From assembly GCA_905214495.1 (NCBI GenBank), contig CAJMLW010000001.1, positions 57,909 to 121,908 of the forward strand: a stretch of 64,000 nucleotides of DNA, in the 5' to 3' direction. Position 1 is the stretch's first letter. Each line of letters starts with the position of its first letter. The position numbers were made by a program, and so were the translations under genes. This DNA comes from an uncultured bacterium. Its GTDB lineage: Bacteria; Bacillota; Negativicutes; Veillonellales; Veillonellaceae. Positions 8,226-17,071 of this stretch are shown piece after piece. The notes under the pieces are model-generated. The model saw nothing but the letters and a program-made list of their open reading frames with translations, was not told the origin of the DNA and made no database searches.

Positions 8226-8924
8226 CTATTTTTTAAAGTCTACTACACCTTGGTCGTCAATTTCTGAATATGTATTAATAGCCTCAATGCCATTTAATGT
8301 AATATGACCTATGGCCAATCTCTTTAAATAGGTAACTTCTCCCCCAGCGGCTCCAATCATACGTTTAACTTGATGGTACTTGCCTTCTTCAATGGTTATA
8401 TGTAGAGACTGTTCAGAAAGAACGTCTATATTAGCCGGTTTACATTGGGTTCCATCCCCTAATACTATCCCTGTTTCTATGCGTTCAATACCTTCTTTTG
8501 TGAGTTTACCATTAAATTCTACATAGTATACCTTCGGTACATGTTTGTGCCCATTAATGATAGAATGCGCCCAAATACCATCGTTTGTAAGTAATAATAG
8601 ACCTTCTGTATCTTTATCTAGGCGTCCCACAGGAAATACACCCATTTTCTTAAACTCAGGTGGTAATAAATCCATCACTACAGGATGCGTAGGATCCTCT
8701 ACAGCCGTAATATATCCAGCAGGTTTATGAAATTTAATATAATACTGTTGCTTTGTTGATATTTGTACGCCATCAACTGCAATGATATCATCATCTATAT
8801 GTATGGATTGGTCTTTTTTTAGGATAACAGCACCATTTACAGTAACACGTCCATCCCTTATAATTTGGTGAACCTCTTTGCGACTACCAAAGGCTTTATT
8901 GGCTAATAGTTTATCTAATCGCAT
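8226..8924 (-). CDS. rsuA: 16S rRNA pseudouridine synthase, RsuA family
   Basis: A 232-residue pseudouridine synthase of the RsuA/RluB/E/F family. It has an N-terminal S4 domain (MRLDKLLANKAFGSRKEVHQII, about 1-48) and the catalytic motif GRLDKDTEGLLLLTND with Asp103. KYHQVKRMIGAAGG near residue 190 is a conserved family segment. By similarity it is most like RsuA, which modifies a single 16S rRNA uridine, although the exact target cannot be fixed here. It has its own short leader after cobC and lies before pepQ. Confidence 0.88.
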   Translation of the reverse strand: MRLDKLLANKAFGSRKEVHQIIRDGRVTVNGAVILKKDQSIHIDDDIIAVDGVQISTKQQYYIKFHKPAGYITAVEDPTHPVVMDLLPPEFKKMGVFPVGRLDKDTEGLLLLTNDGIWAHSIINGHKHVPKVYYVEFNGKLTKEGIERIETGIVLGDGTQCKPANIDVLSEQSLHITIEEGKYHQVKRMIGAAGGEVTYLKRLAIGHITLNGIEAINTYSEIDDQGVVDFKK

Positions 8925-8959
8925 CTTAATTCCTCTTTCATAGTGTTTGAAAGAATCAA

Positions 8960-9598
8960 TTATACATGCCCTCTTAAATTATCTACGTGAGCAGTATCAT
9001 TTAATAAGTTTAAAATATTATGGTCCGATGGTCCCACACCATTGTAAAATACGCGATTAATTGCTGTATTACCTTGGCTGAAATTCCAACAGTGACTAAT
9101 GGGAATATCAAGCATTTTACATAAAAGTGTACGAATCGTTCCACCATGACAGGTTATTAAAATTGTTTCGTCATCATCATTTTGGCTTATAAATTCTGAA
9201 AGACCATCCCATGCACGATTTTGTACTTCTTGAAAGCTTTCTCCATTTGGTAGCTTGATAATATCAGGTTGTCGATACATTTGATCAATAAGGCCTGGCC
9301 ATCGGTCTTCGATTTCTGAGAACAATAATTTTTCCCAGTCACCAAAATCAATTTCTCGTAAACGAGGATCTGTTGTAATATCGATATTTCGATTACCACG
9401 AATCATTTCTGCTGTTACGAGTGCTCTAGATAGATCACTTGATAAAATACGATCAAAATGTACATCCTTCAATGCATTAGCGCAAGCTTTTGCCTGTGCT
9501 ATTCCATTGTCATTCAAAGGAACATCGGTTATGCCTTGATAGCGACCTATCTTATTCCATTCTGTTTCGCCATGTCTAATAATATATAATGTTTTCAT
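8960..9598 (-). CDS. cobC: Histidine phosphatase, CobC-type alpha-ribazole phosphatase
   Basis: A 212-residue phosphoglycerate-mutase-like phosphatase. The phosphohistidine motif RHGETEWN is at 8-15 (His9) and the second catalytic His is in ITCHGGTIRT near 150. CobC removes phosphate from alpha-ribazole phosphate or from adenosylcobalamin phosphate. The family is broad, so the assignment rests on the neighbours: cobD, a threonine kinase, cobS, cbiB, cobQ and cobU all lie immediately upstream in the same operon. It ends the cobalamin block; rsuA follows 35 bases later. Confidence 0.82.
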   Translation of the reverse strand: MKTLYIIRHGETEWNKIGRYQGITDVPLNDNGIAQAKACANALKDVHFDRILSSDLSRALVTAEMIRGNRNIDITTDPRLREIDFGDWEKLLFSEIEDRWPGLIDQMYRQPDIIKLPNGESFQEVQNRAWDGLSEFISQNDDDETILITCHGGTIRTLLCKMLDIPISHCWNFSQGNTAINRVFYNGVGPSDHNILNLLNDTAHVDNLRGHV

Positions 9599-9607
9599 GT
9601 TGTGTTC

Positions 9608-10738
9608 CTATTTCTCAAATATGGTACTTAATAAATGAATAAGTTCCACGTTGTGTGCATGATCTTTTATAGCAATCCGCATCCATTTTGGACCTAACCC
9701 TTTATAATTGGCACAGCTACGAATTAATAGATTATGTTTTTCTAATCTTGTTTGTACATCTGTAACTGAAATATCAGGATTATTAATTTCGATTAAGATA
9801 TAATTTGCAGATGGCTTATAGACTACTAAATCTTTAATAGCAGTTAACGATTCATACATATACTTTGCTTCATTAGCCAATACCATCTTACTATCGTTAA
9901 TATACTTAGTATCGGTTAGTGCAGATTCAATATAAGCTTGCGCCAATGTATTTACAGACCATGCAGGAATATATTGACGCAATTCTTGTATTAATGTAGG
10001 ATTGGCAAACACTGCACCAATACGAAGTCCAGGTACAGCATAAAATTTTGTAAAAGAATGTACGATAATTACATTGTCATATTGATTAATGAGTTCACGC
10101 ATAGAGTAACTATTGTCTCGTAATGATTCATCACCAATAAAATCAATAAATGATTCATCGATAATAAGTAAGCTATTAGCACCTTTTAACATTTGTGCTA
10201 ATACTTTGATTGATTGTTTATCCAACAATGTTCCATCTGGATTATTAGGGTTACCTAAAAATACGATAATGCGTCCATCTTGACCTTTTAATTCAGCAGC
10301 AAATGTTTGTAATGCTAAATAAGGTACTTCAAAATATGGGGTGCCATCATCATTTTGTCGCTGGCGATAAAAAATTTCCCTTACCGGTATGTTCGCAGCA
10401 TCCATAGAGGCTTGGTATTCAGAGAAACCAGGCGCAGGAACAAAAGCCCCTGTAAATCCAGATAATCGTCCAACTGCATAGATGAGCTCTGCAGCTCCGT
10501 TACCAAGAAGTATAGAATCTTTTTCTATACCATATACATCGGCAATAGTATTCATAACATCATCATTTGTAACATCTGGATAATGAGATATATATCGCAA
10601 CCGTTCGTTTAGTGCTTCTAAGCCTTTTGGACTAGGTCCTAATAGATTAATATTGGCACTAAAATCAGTTACTTCAGATAGATTTATTTTGTGGTCATGA
10701 GAAAATTTAAAGATATTTCCGCCATGTGTATCTGGCAT
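9608..10738 (-). CDS. cobD: Threonine-phosphate decarboxylase (CobD)
   Basis: A 376-residue fold-type I PLP enzyme related to histidinol-phosphate aminotransferase. It decarboxylates L-threonine-O-3-phosphate to aminopropanol phosphate, the linker of cobalamin. Visible: NPNNPDGT (163-170), the PLP-binding Asp194 in LIIDESFIDF and the Schiff-base Lys231 in HSFTKFYAVPGLRIG. HisC is the main alternative, but the position between a PduX-type kinase and the CobC-type phosphatase strongly favours CobD. The start is nine codons before the helix-forming region and has an AGGAGG-type site. Confidence 0.9.
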   Translation of the reverse strand: MPDTHGGNIFKFSHDHKINLSEVTDFSANINLLGPSPKGLEALNERLRYISHYPDVTNDDVMNTIADVYGIEKDSILLGNGAAELIYAVGRLSGFTGAFVPAPGFSEYQASMDAANIPVREIFYRQRQNDDGTPYFEVPYLALQTFAAELKGQDGRIIVFLGNPNNPDGTLLDKQSIKVLAQMLKGANSLLIIDESFIDFIGDESLRDNSYSMRELINQYDNVIIVHSFTKFYAVPGLRIGAVFANPTLIQELRQYIPAWSVNTLAQAYIESALTDTKYINDSKMVLANEAKYMYESLTAIKDLVVYKPSANYILIEINNPDISVTDVQTRLEKHNLLIRSCANYKGLGPKWMRIAIKDHAHNVELIHLLSTIFEK

Positions 10739-10751
10739 AGGAGATCCTCCT

Positions 10752-11648
10752 TTATCGTTTTATATATGTTAGTCCTTCATTTGTTGTTTCCACAATATCA
10801 ATATATTGTAAGGCAGGTAATTTTTTTTCGATGTATCGCTTACATTCATCGATAGCCGTATAATCACTAGGAAATAATAGTCCCATTATTGTACCACTGT
10901 GAGCAATGATTGTACCGACGCTATGAAAAGCATTACCAATGTCATGAAATTCATATAAATTTGGTTTATATAAAATACGTTGATTAGCAAAGGCACTCAA
11001 TGTAGCGGCCTGTCCTATCAACGTAATATCATGTGTTTCTAGACCTTTTTTGAAGAGCTCTAGTGATTCTCTAATGATAGGTTCTTTTTCGTGTATTTTA
11101 TGGGATAAGTCTTTTTGTTGATTAAAAGAGATGGTATCAATAGTACCACCTTCATCAAATATGAGTATTTTTAAAGGCGGACACGTTCCTAAAAAATTAC
11201 AGATGGCCCCATTTATATAATCAAATTGTGTAATACCAGGGTAAAAAGCAGCATCCGTTGGTTCTACTGATAAACAAATGGTTTCTAGCTCTTTTGGTGT
11301 TAATGCTCTATTACATGATAAAGCAGTGGCCATTGCGGCTACTGCTATATCCGCAGAGCTAGATGCCATTCCTTTTCCTTGAAGAATATCTGATCTTATA
11401 TAGATAGCAGTATTGTCACGGCTAGGAGTATGTAAAATATCCTTTACTAAGTTGCGAGCTTGACTAGACTTAGGTTGTAAGGAGCAATAATAGTGTGGCA
11501 ATGGATGTGTTACCTGGCTCAGTGCATAGGAATAGCGGTTGATTGGACATGTCACAAGAAATGATTGTCCATCAATGGCTCCTTGGATAAATTCCCCACA
11601 AGTGCCTGGAGCACGAACATAATAAGTCACTAAATCCTCCTTATACAA
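10752..11648 (-). CDS. pduX: GHMP kinase, PduX-type L-threonine kinase
   Basis: A 298-residue GHMP-superfamily kinase. It shows RAPGTCGEFIQG at 12-23 and the ATP-binding loop GKGMASSSAD at 91-100. PduX phosphorylates free L-threonine to give the substrate of CobD. The assignment comes from the APGTCGE signature, characteristic of the PduX group, and from its place directly upstream of cobD. With CobD and CbiB it completes the route from threonine to the aminopropanol linker. Other small-molecule GHMP kinases are less likely here. The gene symbol reflects the family, not a propanediol operon. Confidence 0.85.
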   Translation of the reverse strand: MYKEDLVTYYVRAPGTCGEFIQGAIDGQSFLVTCPINRYSYALSQVTHPLPHYYCSLQPKSSQARNLVKDILHTPSRDNTAIYIRSDILQGKGMASSSADIAVAAMATALSCNRALTPKELETICLSVEPTDAAFYPGITQFDYINGAICNFLGTCPPLKILIFDEGGTIDTISFNQQKDLSHKIHEKEPIIRESLELFKKGLETHDITLIGQAATLSAFANQRILYKPNLYEFHDIGNAFHSVGTIIAHSGTIMGLLFPSDYTAIDECKRYIEKKLPALQYIDIVETTNEGLTYIKR

Positions 11649-11675
11649 TAAAAAAATCTATGTATAATTAAATAA

Positions 11676-12563
11676 TTAAAGAATAGGAGCTTTCATAACA
11701 GAAGATAATAATGCCAACGTAATTATATATACTAATAACAACAAGACCTCTGTTACTTCAACAACGAAGCCATATGTATCACCAGTAGTTCCACCAAGTT
11801 GTTTAACAATATAGTGATTGATAATACGATTAATGATATAGCTCACGATCATTGAGAAAATATTAATTTCCATTAAACCAACCAAAGCATATGCTAAACC
11901 AAAGAGAGCTATACTATATGGTATAAATGGAATCGAAAGTATACTTGTTATACCTAAACCGATTGCATATAGTAATGATAAAAGTAAACAAATAATAATA
12001 GGCATGCAGAAAGTAGAAATCGTGCTCCATGTAATGACATGTTTTGGTGCATATACGGCGAAGGCCTGCCCCATGCCCGATTTTCGAGCATATGGATAGG
12101 ACCGAATACTTAAAATCAATGTGTATCTACTCATGAGAGGCATCATTACAAGTATAATAGGTATAAATTCAGGTGTAGGAATTGCAGCTAACAGTTGCCA
12201 TTTTAACAATATGATAAATACAAAAGCTACAACCCCAAAGGAACCTACACGGCTATCCTTCATTATTTCTAGTTTTTTATCTCTTTCACGGCCAGAAAAA
12301 AGTCCATCACTTGTATCCATTAATCCATCAGCATGTAAGCCACCGGTAAACAAAAATTCACTGATAACGATAATAAGCATTAATGGCATCGGTGATAAAA
12401 ATTGAGAGAATATAAAATAGATTAGGGTTAAAAATATACCGATGATCAATCCTACAAAAGGAAATGTAGCAACAGACTTACCAAAATCCTCCATGGACCA
12501 TTCTGTTTGATTTACGATTTTGAGTCTAGTTAGAAATTGTAAGGCTATAAAGAAAGGTGTCAT
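11676..12563 (-). CDS. cobS: Adenosylcobinamide-GDP ribazoletransferase
   Basis: A 295-residue polytopic membrane protein that joins alpha-ribazole (or its phosphate) to adenosylcobinamide-GDP. Typical features: an N-terminal FIALQFLTRLKI segment, the acidic signature GGLHADGLMDTSDGLFSGRERD near residues 74-95, and several membrane helices after about 105. Its C-terminal GGTTGDTYGF is also conserved in CobS. It lies between cbiB (eight-base gap) and the threonine kinase. Identification is firm. Confidence 0.95.
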   Translation of the reverse strand: MTPFFIALQFLTRLKIVNQTEWSMEDFGKSVATFPFVGLIIGIFLTLIYFIFSQFLSPMPLMLIIVISEFLFTGGLHADGLMDTSDGLFSGRERDKKLEIMKDSRVGSFGVVAFVFIILLKWQLLAAIPTPEFIPIILVMMPLMSRYTLILSIRSYPYARKSGMGQAFAVYAPKHVITWSTISTFCMPIIICLLLSLLYAIGLGITSILSIPFIPYSIALFGLAYALVGLMEINIFSMIVSYIINRIINHYIVKQLGGTTGDTYGFVVEVTEVLLLLVYIITLALLSSVMKAPIL

Positions 12564-12570
12564 CTATGTA

Positions 12571-13563
12571 TTACTCCATAAATTGATAAGCGACTATGGT
12601 GGTGATGATTATCATAAGTACTGTTGACAAATACATCATATATACACATCGAGTAATATGTAGTCGATTTAGTGTTTCTAATGCATCACCCATATATTCA
12701 CGAAATGTCATCTTTTTAAAGTATTGGTTATAACCGCCTAGGCGAATGTGCAATGCACCCGCCACAGGTGCTTCTGCATAGCCACCATTAGGGCTAGGAT
12801 GTTTATAGGCATCGCGAAGGCCAATACGAAGTGCAGATTTGCCATCAAATCGTAATATAAAGGCGGAAATAACTAATAATAGAAATGTTAGTCGTGCTGG
12901 AATCCAATTTAATATATCGTCTAAACGCGCAGCTACACGCCCAAAGAACATATATTTCTGATTTTTATATCCCAACATGGAGTCCATAGTATTAGCTGTA
13001 CGATAAAATATAGCCCCTATTGGGCCACCTAATATAAAGAAAAATAGCGGTGAAACAATGCCATCAATAGTATTTTCAGCTATTGTTTCTACTGTGGCCC
13101 GAGTAATTTCACTTTCATCAAGATCATCTGTATCGCGGCCTACAATCCATGAAACGCGGTGTCTTGCATCATCGATACGACCTTGTTTTAGTAATCTATT
13201 AATTTCAAATCCAGCCGCGCCTAATGACCGAGGTGAAATTGTGATATACATTATCAGTACTTGAATGGCATATTCTACCCATTCATTGATAAGACTACCA
13301 ATCCAAAGAAGTAATGAGGCTACGATGTAAACGGTTAACAATATAAAGCCAACCGTAATACCACCATACCAAAGTTTTTTTGTATCATTATCTGTATCTT
13401 TATAAAATACAGCCTCATAAAATGATATGACACGACCAATTAGAGCAACAGGATGAAATTTACTATTGGGATCACCGATAATCATATCAATTATAAACGC
13501 AAAAATTGGAATACATACATAGTTATAATGTTTAAACCAATCTAAGAGTAGATTTAAATCCAT
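12571..13563 (-). CDS. cbiB: Adenosylcobinamide-phosphate synthase CbiB
   Basis: A 330-residue integral membrane protein that attaches aminopropanol phosphate to adenosylcobyric acid. Seen: IIDMIIGDPNSKFHPVALIGR near the N-terminus, ARHRVSWIVGRDTDDLDESEI near 133-153 and NTIDGIVSPLFFFILGGPIGA near 165-185, all strongly conserved in CbiB/CobD-synthase. Several hydrophobic helices are present. It lies seven bases before cobS and six after cobQ. The alternative name CobD used in Pseudomonas nomenclature should not be confused with the decarboxylase in this cluster. Confidence 0.95.
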   Translation of the reverse strand: MDLNLLLDWFKHYNYVCIPIFAFIIDMIIGDPNSKFHPVALIGRVISFYEAVFYKDTDNDTKKLWYGGITVGFILLTVYIVASLLLWIGSLINEWVEYAIQVLIMYITISPRSLGAAGFEINRLLKQGRIDDARHRVSWIVGRDTDDLDESEITRATVETIAENTIDGIVSPLFFFILGGPIGAIFYRTANTMDSMLGYKNQKYMFFGRVAARLDDILNWIPARLTFLLLVISAFILRFDGKSALRIGLRDAYKHPSPNGGYAEAPVAGALHIRLGGYNQYFKKMTFREYMGDALETLNRLHITRCVYMMYLSTVLMIIITTIVAYQFME

Positions 13564-13568
13564 TCATA

Positions 13569-15095
13569 TCACCCATTATCCTTTAATAGAGTCATAATGT
13601 AATCCATATCTAAATGTTCTTCCACGATATCTGCTAAACGATTATACGCCTTGTTTTTATGTTCGAAATAATGGAACACAACAGGTGTTTCTTCTAATCC
13701 TTTACGTAAACGTAATTGATTTATAATAAAACGACGAAATTCATCATTATCAAAGACACCATGAATGTAGGTACCCATAACTTGATGACGGCCATCGATA
13801 AACCCATCTACGACCGTTATAGGAGTTTCACTACGTTTAGTAATCGTGAAACAACGTTTTACAGTATCATCATTTGGTTTAGTGTCTCCCATATGTATTT
13901 CATACCCTACGAGTTCACTACCAGAAAATGTACCGTTAAGGAAATGTAAATTTTCCACATCAAATGTTACTTGATGTGTCGTTTTTTGATTCTTCATGGT
14001 TGTAGTAGAGTTAACTAAGCCGAGGCCTTCACTCTCCTCGATATCACCTTCCATATGATGCGGATCATATATAGCAGTACCAAGCATTTGGTTACCACCG
14101 CAAATACCGATTACAGGAGTTCCTTTTTCCGCGAGCTCTTTAATCTCATCGGCTAAACCAGAGTTTTTTAAATATGTTAAGTCAGCCAATGTATTTTTAG
14201 AACCTGGCAAAATAATCAAATCAGGTGTGCCAATAATATCTCCAGGACCGACAAAACGAACGGATACATCTGGTTCATAGTTCAATGCATCAAAGTCTGT
14301 AAAATTAGAGATTTTAGGAGTTTGGATAACAGCAATTTGAATATCTTTAGAACCTACATTCTTTTTATTTTCCAAAGCTACAGAATCTTCCTCGTCAATA
14401 TCAAGATTTTCAATGGCAGGAATAACACCAACCACTTTTTTACCTGTTTTTTCTTCGATGAAAGTCAATGCTGGTTCTAATAATTTAATATCGCCACGAA
14501 ATTTATTAATTATAATCCCCTTTATTAAATCGCGTTCTTCTGGTTCGAGTAATTCTAATGTGCCCACAATAGAAGCAATAGCACCACCTCTATCTATATC
14601 CGCAATGAGAAATACAGGAGCTTGTGTCATTTTAGCAATACGCATATTTACGATGTCATTAGCTTTTAAATTAACCTCAGCAGGACTACCAGCCCCTTCG
14701 ATAACAATCATTTCAAAATTTTCATCGAGAAAGGCAATGGATTCTTTGACCTTATCAAGAGCTGTTAAGGAGTAATGAGTATGATATTCTTTAGCACTAT
14801 AGACACCAACTGGTTTGCCCATTAATACGACTTGAGATGACTGATTTCCTGTAGGTTTAAGCAATACAGGGTTCATTTGTACAATAGGATCAATACCAGC
14901 TGCTTCAGCTTGGGCAACTTGTGCACGTCCTATTTCATCACCCCATTTGGTTACATAGGAGTTTAAAGCCATATTTTGCGCTTTAAATGGCACAGTTTTA
15001 TAGCCCATCCGATAAAGAATACGGCATAATGCAGTACATAAAATACTTTTGCCTACATTAGAGCTCGTTCCTTGGAACATGATTTTTTTAGCCAT
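13569..15095 (-). CDS. cobQ: Cobyric acid synthase
   Basis: A 508-residue glutamine-dependent amidotransferase (CobQ/CbiP) that amidates four carboxylates of adenosylcobyrinic acid diamide. The N-terminal dethiobiotin-synthetase-like ATPase shows GTSSNVGKS at 9-17. The C-terminal class I glutaminase-like domain shows the nucleophile Cys in GICGGNQMLG near 333 and the His in GTYIHGVFDN near 465. Its start overlaps cobU by eight bases. No earlier corrin-ring genes are in the window, so this block covers only late and salvage steps; ring genes may lie elsewhere. Confidence 0.96.
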   Translation of the reverse strand: MAKKIMFQGTSSNVGKSILCTALCRILYRMGYKTVPFKAQNMALNSYVTKWGDEIGRAQVAQAEAAGIDPIVQMNPVLLKPTGNQSSQVVLMGKPVGVYSAKEYHTHYSLTALDKVKESIAFLDENFEMIVIEGAGSPAEVNLKANDIVNMRIAKMTQAPVFLIADIDRGGAIASIVGTLELLEPEERDLIKGIIINKFRGDIKLLEPALTFIEEKTGKKVVGVIPAIENLDIDEEDSVALENKKNVGSKDIQIAVIQTPKISNFTDFDALNYEPDVSVRFVGPGDIIGTPDLIILPGSKNTLADLTYLKNSGLADEIKELAEKGTPVIGICGGNQMLGTAIYDPHHMEGDIEESEGLGLVNSTTTMKNQKTTHQVTFDVENLHFLNGTFSGSELVGYEIHMGDTKPNDDTVKRCFTITKRSETPITVVDGFIDGRHQVMGTYIHGVFDNDEFRRFIINQLRLRKGLEETPVVFHYFEHKNKAYNRLADIVEEHLDMDYIMTLLKDNG

Positions 15096-15666
15096 TTATA
15101 TGAACCTCCTGAGATTTTAATTCTATGGTTATTCCACTAATTGTTAAATACATTTTATTGGCAGCACTAGCAACCTCTCGATTTACACGACCAGTTATAT
15201 CGCGAAAATATCTTGCCAATTTATTTTCCGGTACAATACCTAATCCAATTTCATTGGTCACAAAAATAACAGTTTTATCGTTACTGTTATTAATTTCCTG
15301 TAATAATAGTCGCAGCTCTTCTAATATAATAGATTCAATACGATTAGCATCTTCCTGAGTATTGATATCCCCATGAGCGAAAACGTGATTTGATGTAAAC
15401 ATTGTAAGACAATCAATTAAGATGACATCACTAACATTCTTAATTTGTTCCCAATTTTTATATAAGTGTAGTGGAATTTCAAAAGTAATCCACTCTTTAC
15501 CACGGCGCAACTGATGCTTTTTAATACGATCTTTCATTTCGTCATCAAGAGCTTGCCCTGTAGCAACATATGCCTTTCGTCCTTTTAAGGATAAGGCTAA
15601 TTGTTCTGCAAATTCACTTTTCCCACTACGAGCTCCTCCGGAGCATAGAATAATTGTAGATTTCAT
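15088..15666 (-). CDS. cobU: Adenosylcobinamide kinase / guanylyltransferase
   Basis: A 192-residue bifunctional enzyme that phosphorylates adenosylcobinamide and then adds GMP. The P-loop GGARSGKS is at residues 10-17, and His51 in KKHQLRRGKEW fits the guanylylated histidine. ENKLARYFRDITGRVNR near the C-terminus is conserved. I use the ATG at 15664-15666, with AGGTG four bases upstream, rather than the in-frame TTG at 15681. It is the first gene of the cobalamin block, and only 64 bases separate it from the divergent orphan gene, so there is no room for a cobalamin riboswitch upstream. Confidence 0.95.
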   Translation of the reverse strand: MKSTIILCSGGARSGKSEFAEQLALSLKGRKAYVATGQALDDEMKDRIKKHQLRRGKEWITFEIPLHLYKNWEQIKNVSDVILIDCLTMFTSNHVFAHGDINTQEDANRIESIILEELRLLLQEINNSNDKTVIFVTNEIGLGIVPENKLARYFRDITGRVNREVASAANKMYLTISGITIELKSQEVHING

Positions 15667-15730
15667 AAAGCACCTATACAAGTATATATAATTTCTGTAT
15701 CATTATTAGTATAACAAAAGGAGATACACT

Positions 15731-16069
15731 ATGGAAATTATGAATATGAAATTAAAAATGATGTCTACTCTTTGGGAAAACACATATCGTGTAGCTATTG
15801 AAGATGGTCAAAGTGGATATATTGGTACATGTCGTGTGGTAGTTAATGTACCTTTAGATCCTTCTGAATTGCCTCCTAATGCACCTATTGTAGAACCACA
15901 ACTGTTTGTATTAGTAGAGGATTTTTCTTTTGATGCATCTAAAATTATAAATTTCGAGACTACATTAGCAGATTTATTGCGTGAAAAATTTAGATATCAA
16001 ATTCCTCATATCTTCTTTTTCTATCCAAGTCCACACGATGTATTAAATCAAGAAATTACACAATCTTAA
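15731..16069 (+). CDS. Unknown 112-residue protein divergent from cobU
   Basis: Not recognised. The frame has a good ribosome site (GGAG, seven bases from the ATG) and is followed by a strong terminator, so it looks like a real single-gene unit. The protein is soluble-looking, with no signal or membrane helix. It starts with a Met-rich MEIMNMKLKMM, then a beta-like segment (WENTYRVAIEDGQSGYIGTC), a Pro-rich linker (PLDPSELPPNAPIVEPQLF), an acidic stretch and an aromatic C-terminal part (YQIPHIFFFYPSPHD). It is one of only three plus-strand genes here, placed between cobU and the PduO-type adenosyltransferase. A role in cobalamin metabolism is speculation. Confidence 0.75.
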   Translation: MEIMNMKLKMMSTLWENTYRVAIEDGQSGYIGTCRVVVNVPLDPSELPPNAPIVEPQLFVLVEDFSFDASKIINFETTLADLLREKFRYQIPHIFFFYPSPHDVLNQEITQS

Positions 16070-16074
16070 TAAAG

Positions 16075-16104
16075 AAAAAAGCTATGTGAAGACATAGCTT
16101 TTTT
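16075..16104. terminator. Bidirectional rho-independent terminator
   Basis: A perfect 12-pair inverted repeat (16075-16086 with 16093-16104, loop TGAAGA) with A-run and T-run forming the arms. It ends the plus-strand orphan gene (stop at 16069) and the minus-strand adenosyltransferase gene (stop at 16108). Confidence 0.92.
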
Positions 16105-16107
16105 TAT

Positions 16108-16623
16108 TTATTCCTCTCCAATTTCTTCTTCTACACGACTCAATATGAAGCATAAATCAGATAGTCGATTTAAGTATCGCAAATTAGATTCATGTACGCT
16201 TTCACCTGCATCTAATACACGCCATAAATCACGTTCTGCACGACGAGCAACTGTTCTAGATACATGTAAGTAGGCAGAAGATTTATTATCACCAGGTAGA
16301 ATAAATTCTGCAAGAGGTTCTAATTTAGCATCAAAACGGTCGATAACCTTTTCCAAATGTTTTACTTGTTGATCTGTTATTTGTGGTGCTTGATTCAAGC
16401 TAGCAATATCAGCCATTAACGTCCATAAGGAACGTTCTATATCGAGTAACTCAGCTTGTACTCTTACGTTCTTTGCATAGGCTCGAGCTAATCCCAAGAA
16501 GGCTTGAAGCTCATCAATCGTACCATAGGCTTCAACGCGAAGAGAAGATTTCTTTACACGTTCACCTGTATAAAGACCTGTTGTACCTTGATCACCTGTT
16601 TTTGTATAAACACTACTACCCAT
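16108..16623 (-). CDS. Cob(I)alamin adenosyltransferase, PduO type
   Basis: A 171-residue ATP:corrinoid adenosyltransferase of the PduO/MMAB family, forming the Co-C bond of adenosylcobalamin. The N-terminal ATP-binding segment VYTKTGDQGTTGLYTGERV (5-23) and AYGTIDELQAFLGLARA (32-48) are diagnostic, as are SRTVARRAERDLW near 126-138 and LRYLNRLSDLCFILSR near 150-165. It converges with the orphan gene at a shared terminator and is the last gene of the hom-thrB-htpX-ndk side. It functionally belongs with the cob block across the terminator. Confidence 0.94.
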   Translation of the reverse strand: MGSSVYTKTGDQGTTGLYTGERVKKSSLRVEAYGTIDELQAFLGLARAYAKNVRVQAELLDIERSLWTLMADIASLNQAPQITDQQVKHLEKVIDRFDAKLEPLAEFILPGDNKSSAYLHVSRTVARRAERDLWRVLDAGESVHESNLRYLNRLSDLCFILSRVEEEIGEE

Positions 16624-16645
16624 GGCCGTACCTCCTAATTAGATG

Positions 16646-17053
16646 TTATTTATATTCTGGGAACCATAAATGAATTTCACGTGCTGCTGAATCAACTGAA
16701 TCAGATGCATGTACAACATTAGAATCCATAGTTAAGGCATAGTCACCGCGAATACTACCAGGTGTGGCATCTACAGGATTAGTTGCACCATTGATAGTAC
16801 GTACAGAAGTAACGGCATTTTTACCAGCTAGTACAAAAGCTAGTACAGGTCCAGAAGTGATAAAATCAACCAATTCACCAAAGAATGGTTTATCTTTATG
16901 CTCTGCATAATGTTCTTGTGCTAATTCTTTTGGTGTTTGAAGTAATTTCATAGCTTTAATGATTAAGCCTTTACGTTCATAACGTGTAAGAATTTCACCA
17001 CAGATTTGACGTTTTACACCATCTGGTTTAATGAGAACTAAAGTTTCTTCCAT
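16646..17053 (-). CDS. ndk: Nucleoside diphosphate kinase
   Basis: A 135-residue NDK that moves the gamma-phosphate from ATP to other NDPs. The N-terminal ETLVLIKPDGVKR and the active-site region NVVHASDSVDSAAREI, with the phosphorylated His at about residue 114, are unmistakable. The length equals the family norm. It lies between htpX and the adenosyltransferase, with AGGGAGG-type spacing before the start. Nothing unusual. Confidence 0.97.
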   Translation of the reverse strand: MEETLVLIKPDGVKRQICGEILTRYERKGLIIKAMKLLQTPKELAQEHYAEHKDKPFFGELVDFITSGPVLAFVLAGKNAVTSVRTINGATNPVDATPGSIRGDYALTMDSNVVHASDSVDSAAREIHLWFPEYK

Positions 17054-17071
17054 CTTTATACCTCCCTTTTA

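Noticed and set aside
15667..15730. Possible cobalamin riboswitch upstream of cobU
   Set aside because: The gap is 64 bases, far below riboswitch size, and no B12-box sequence is visible.
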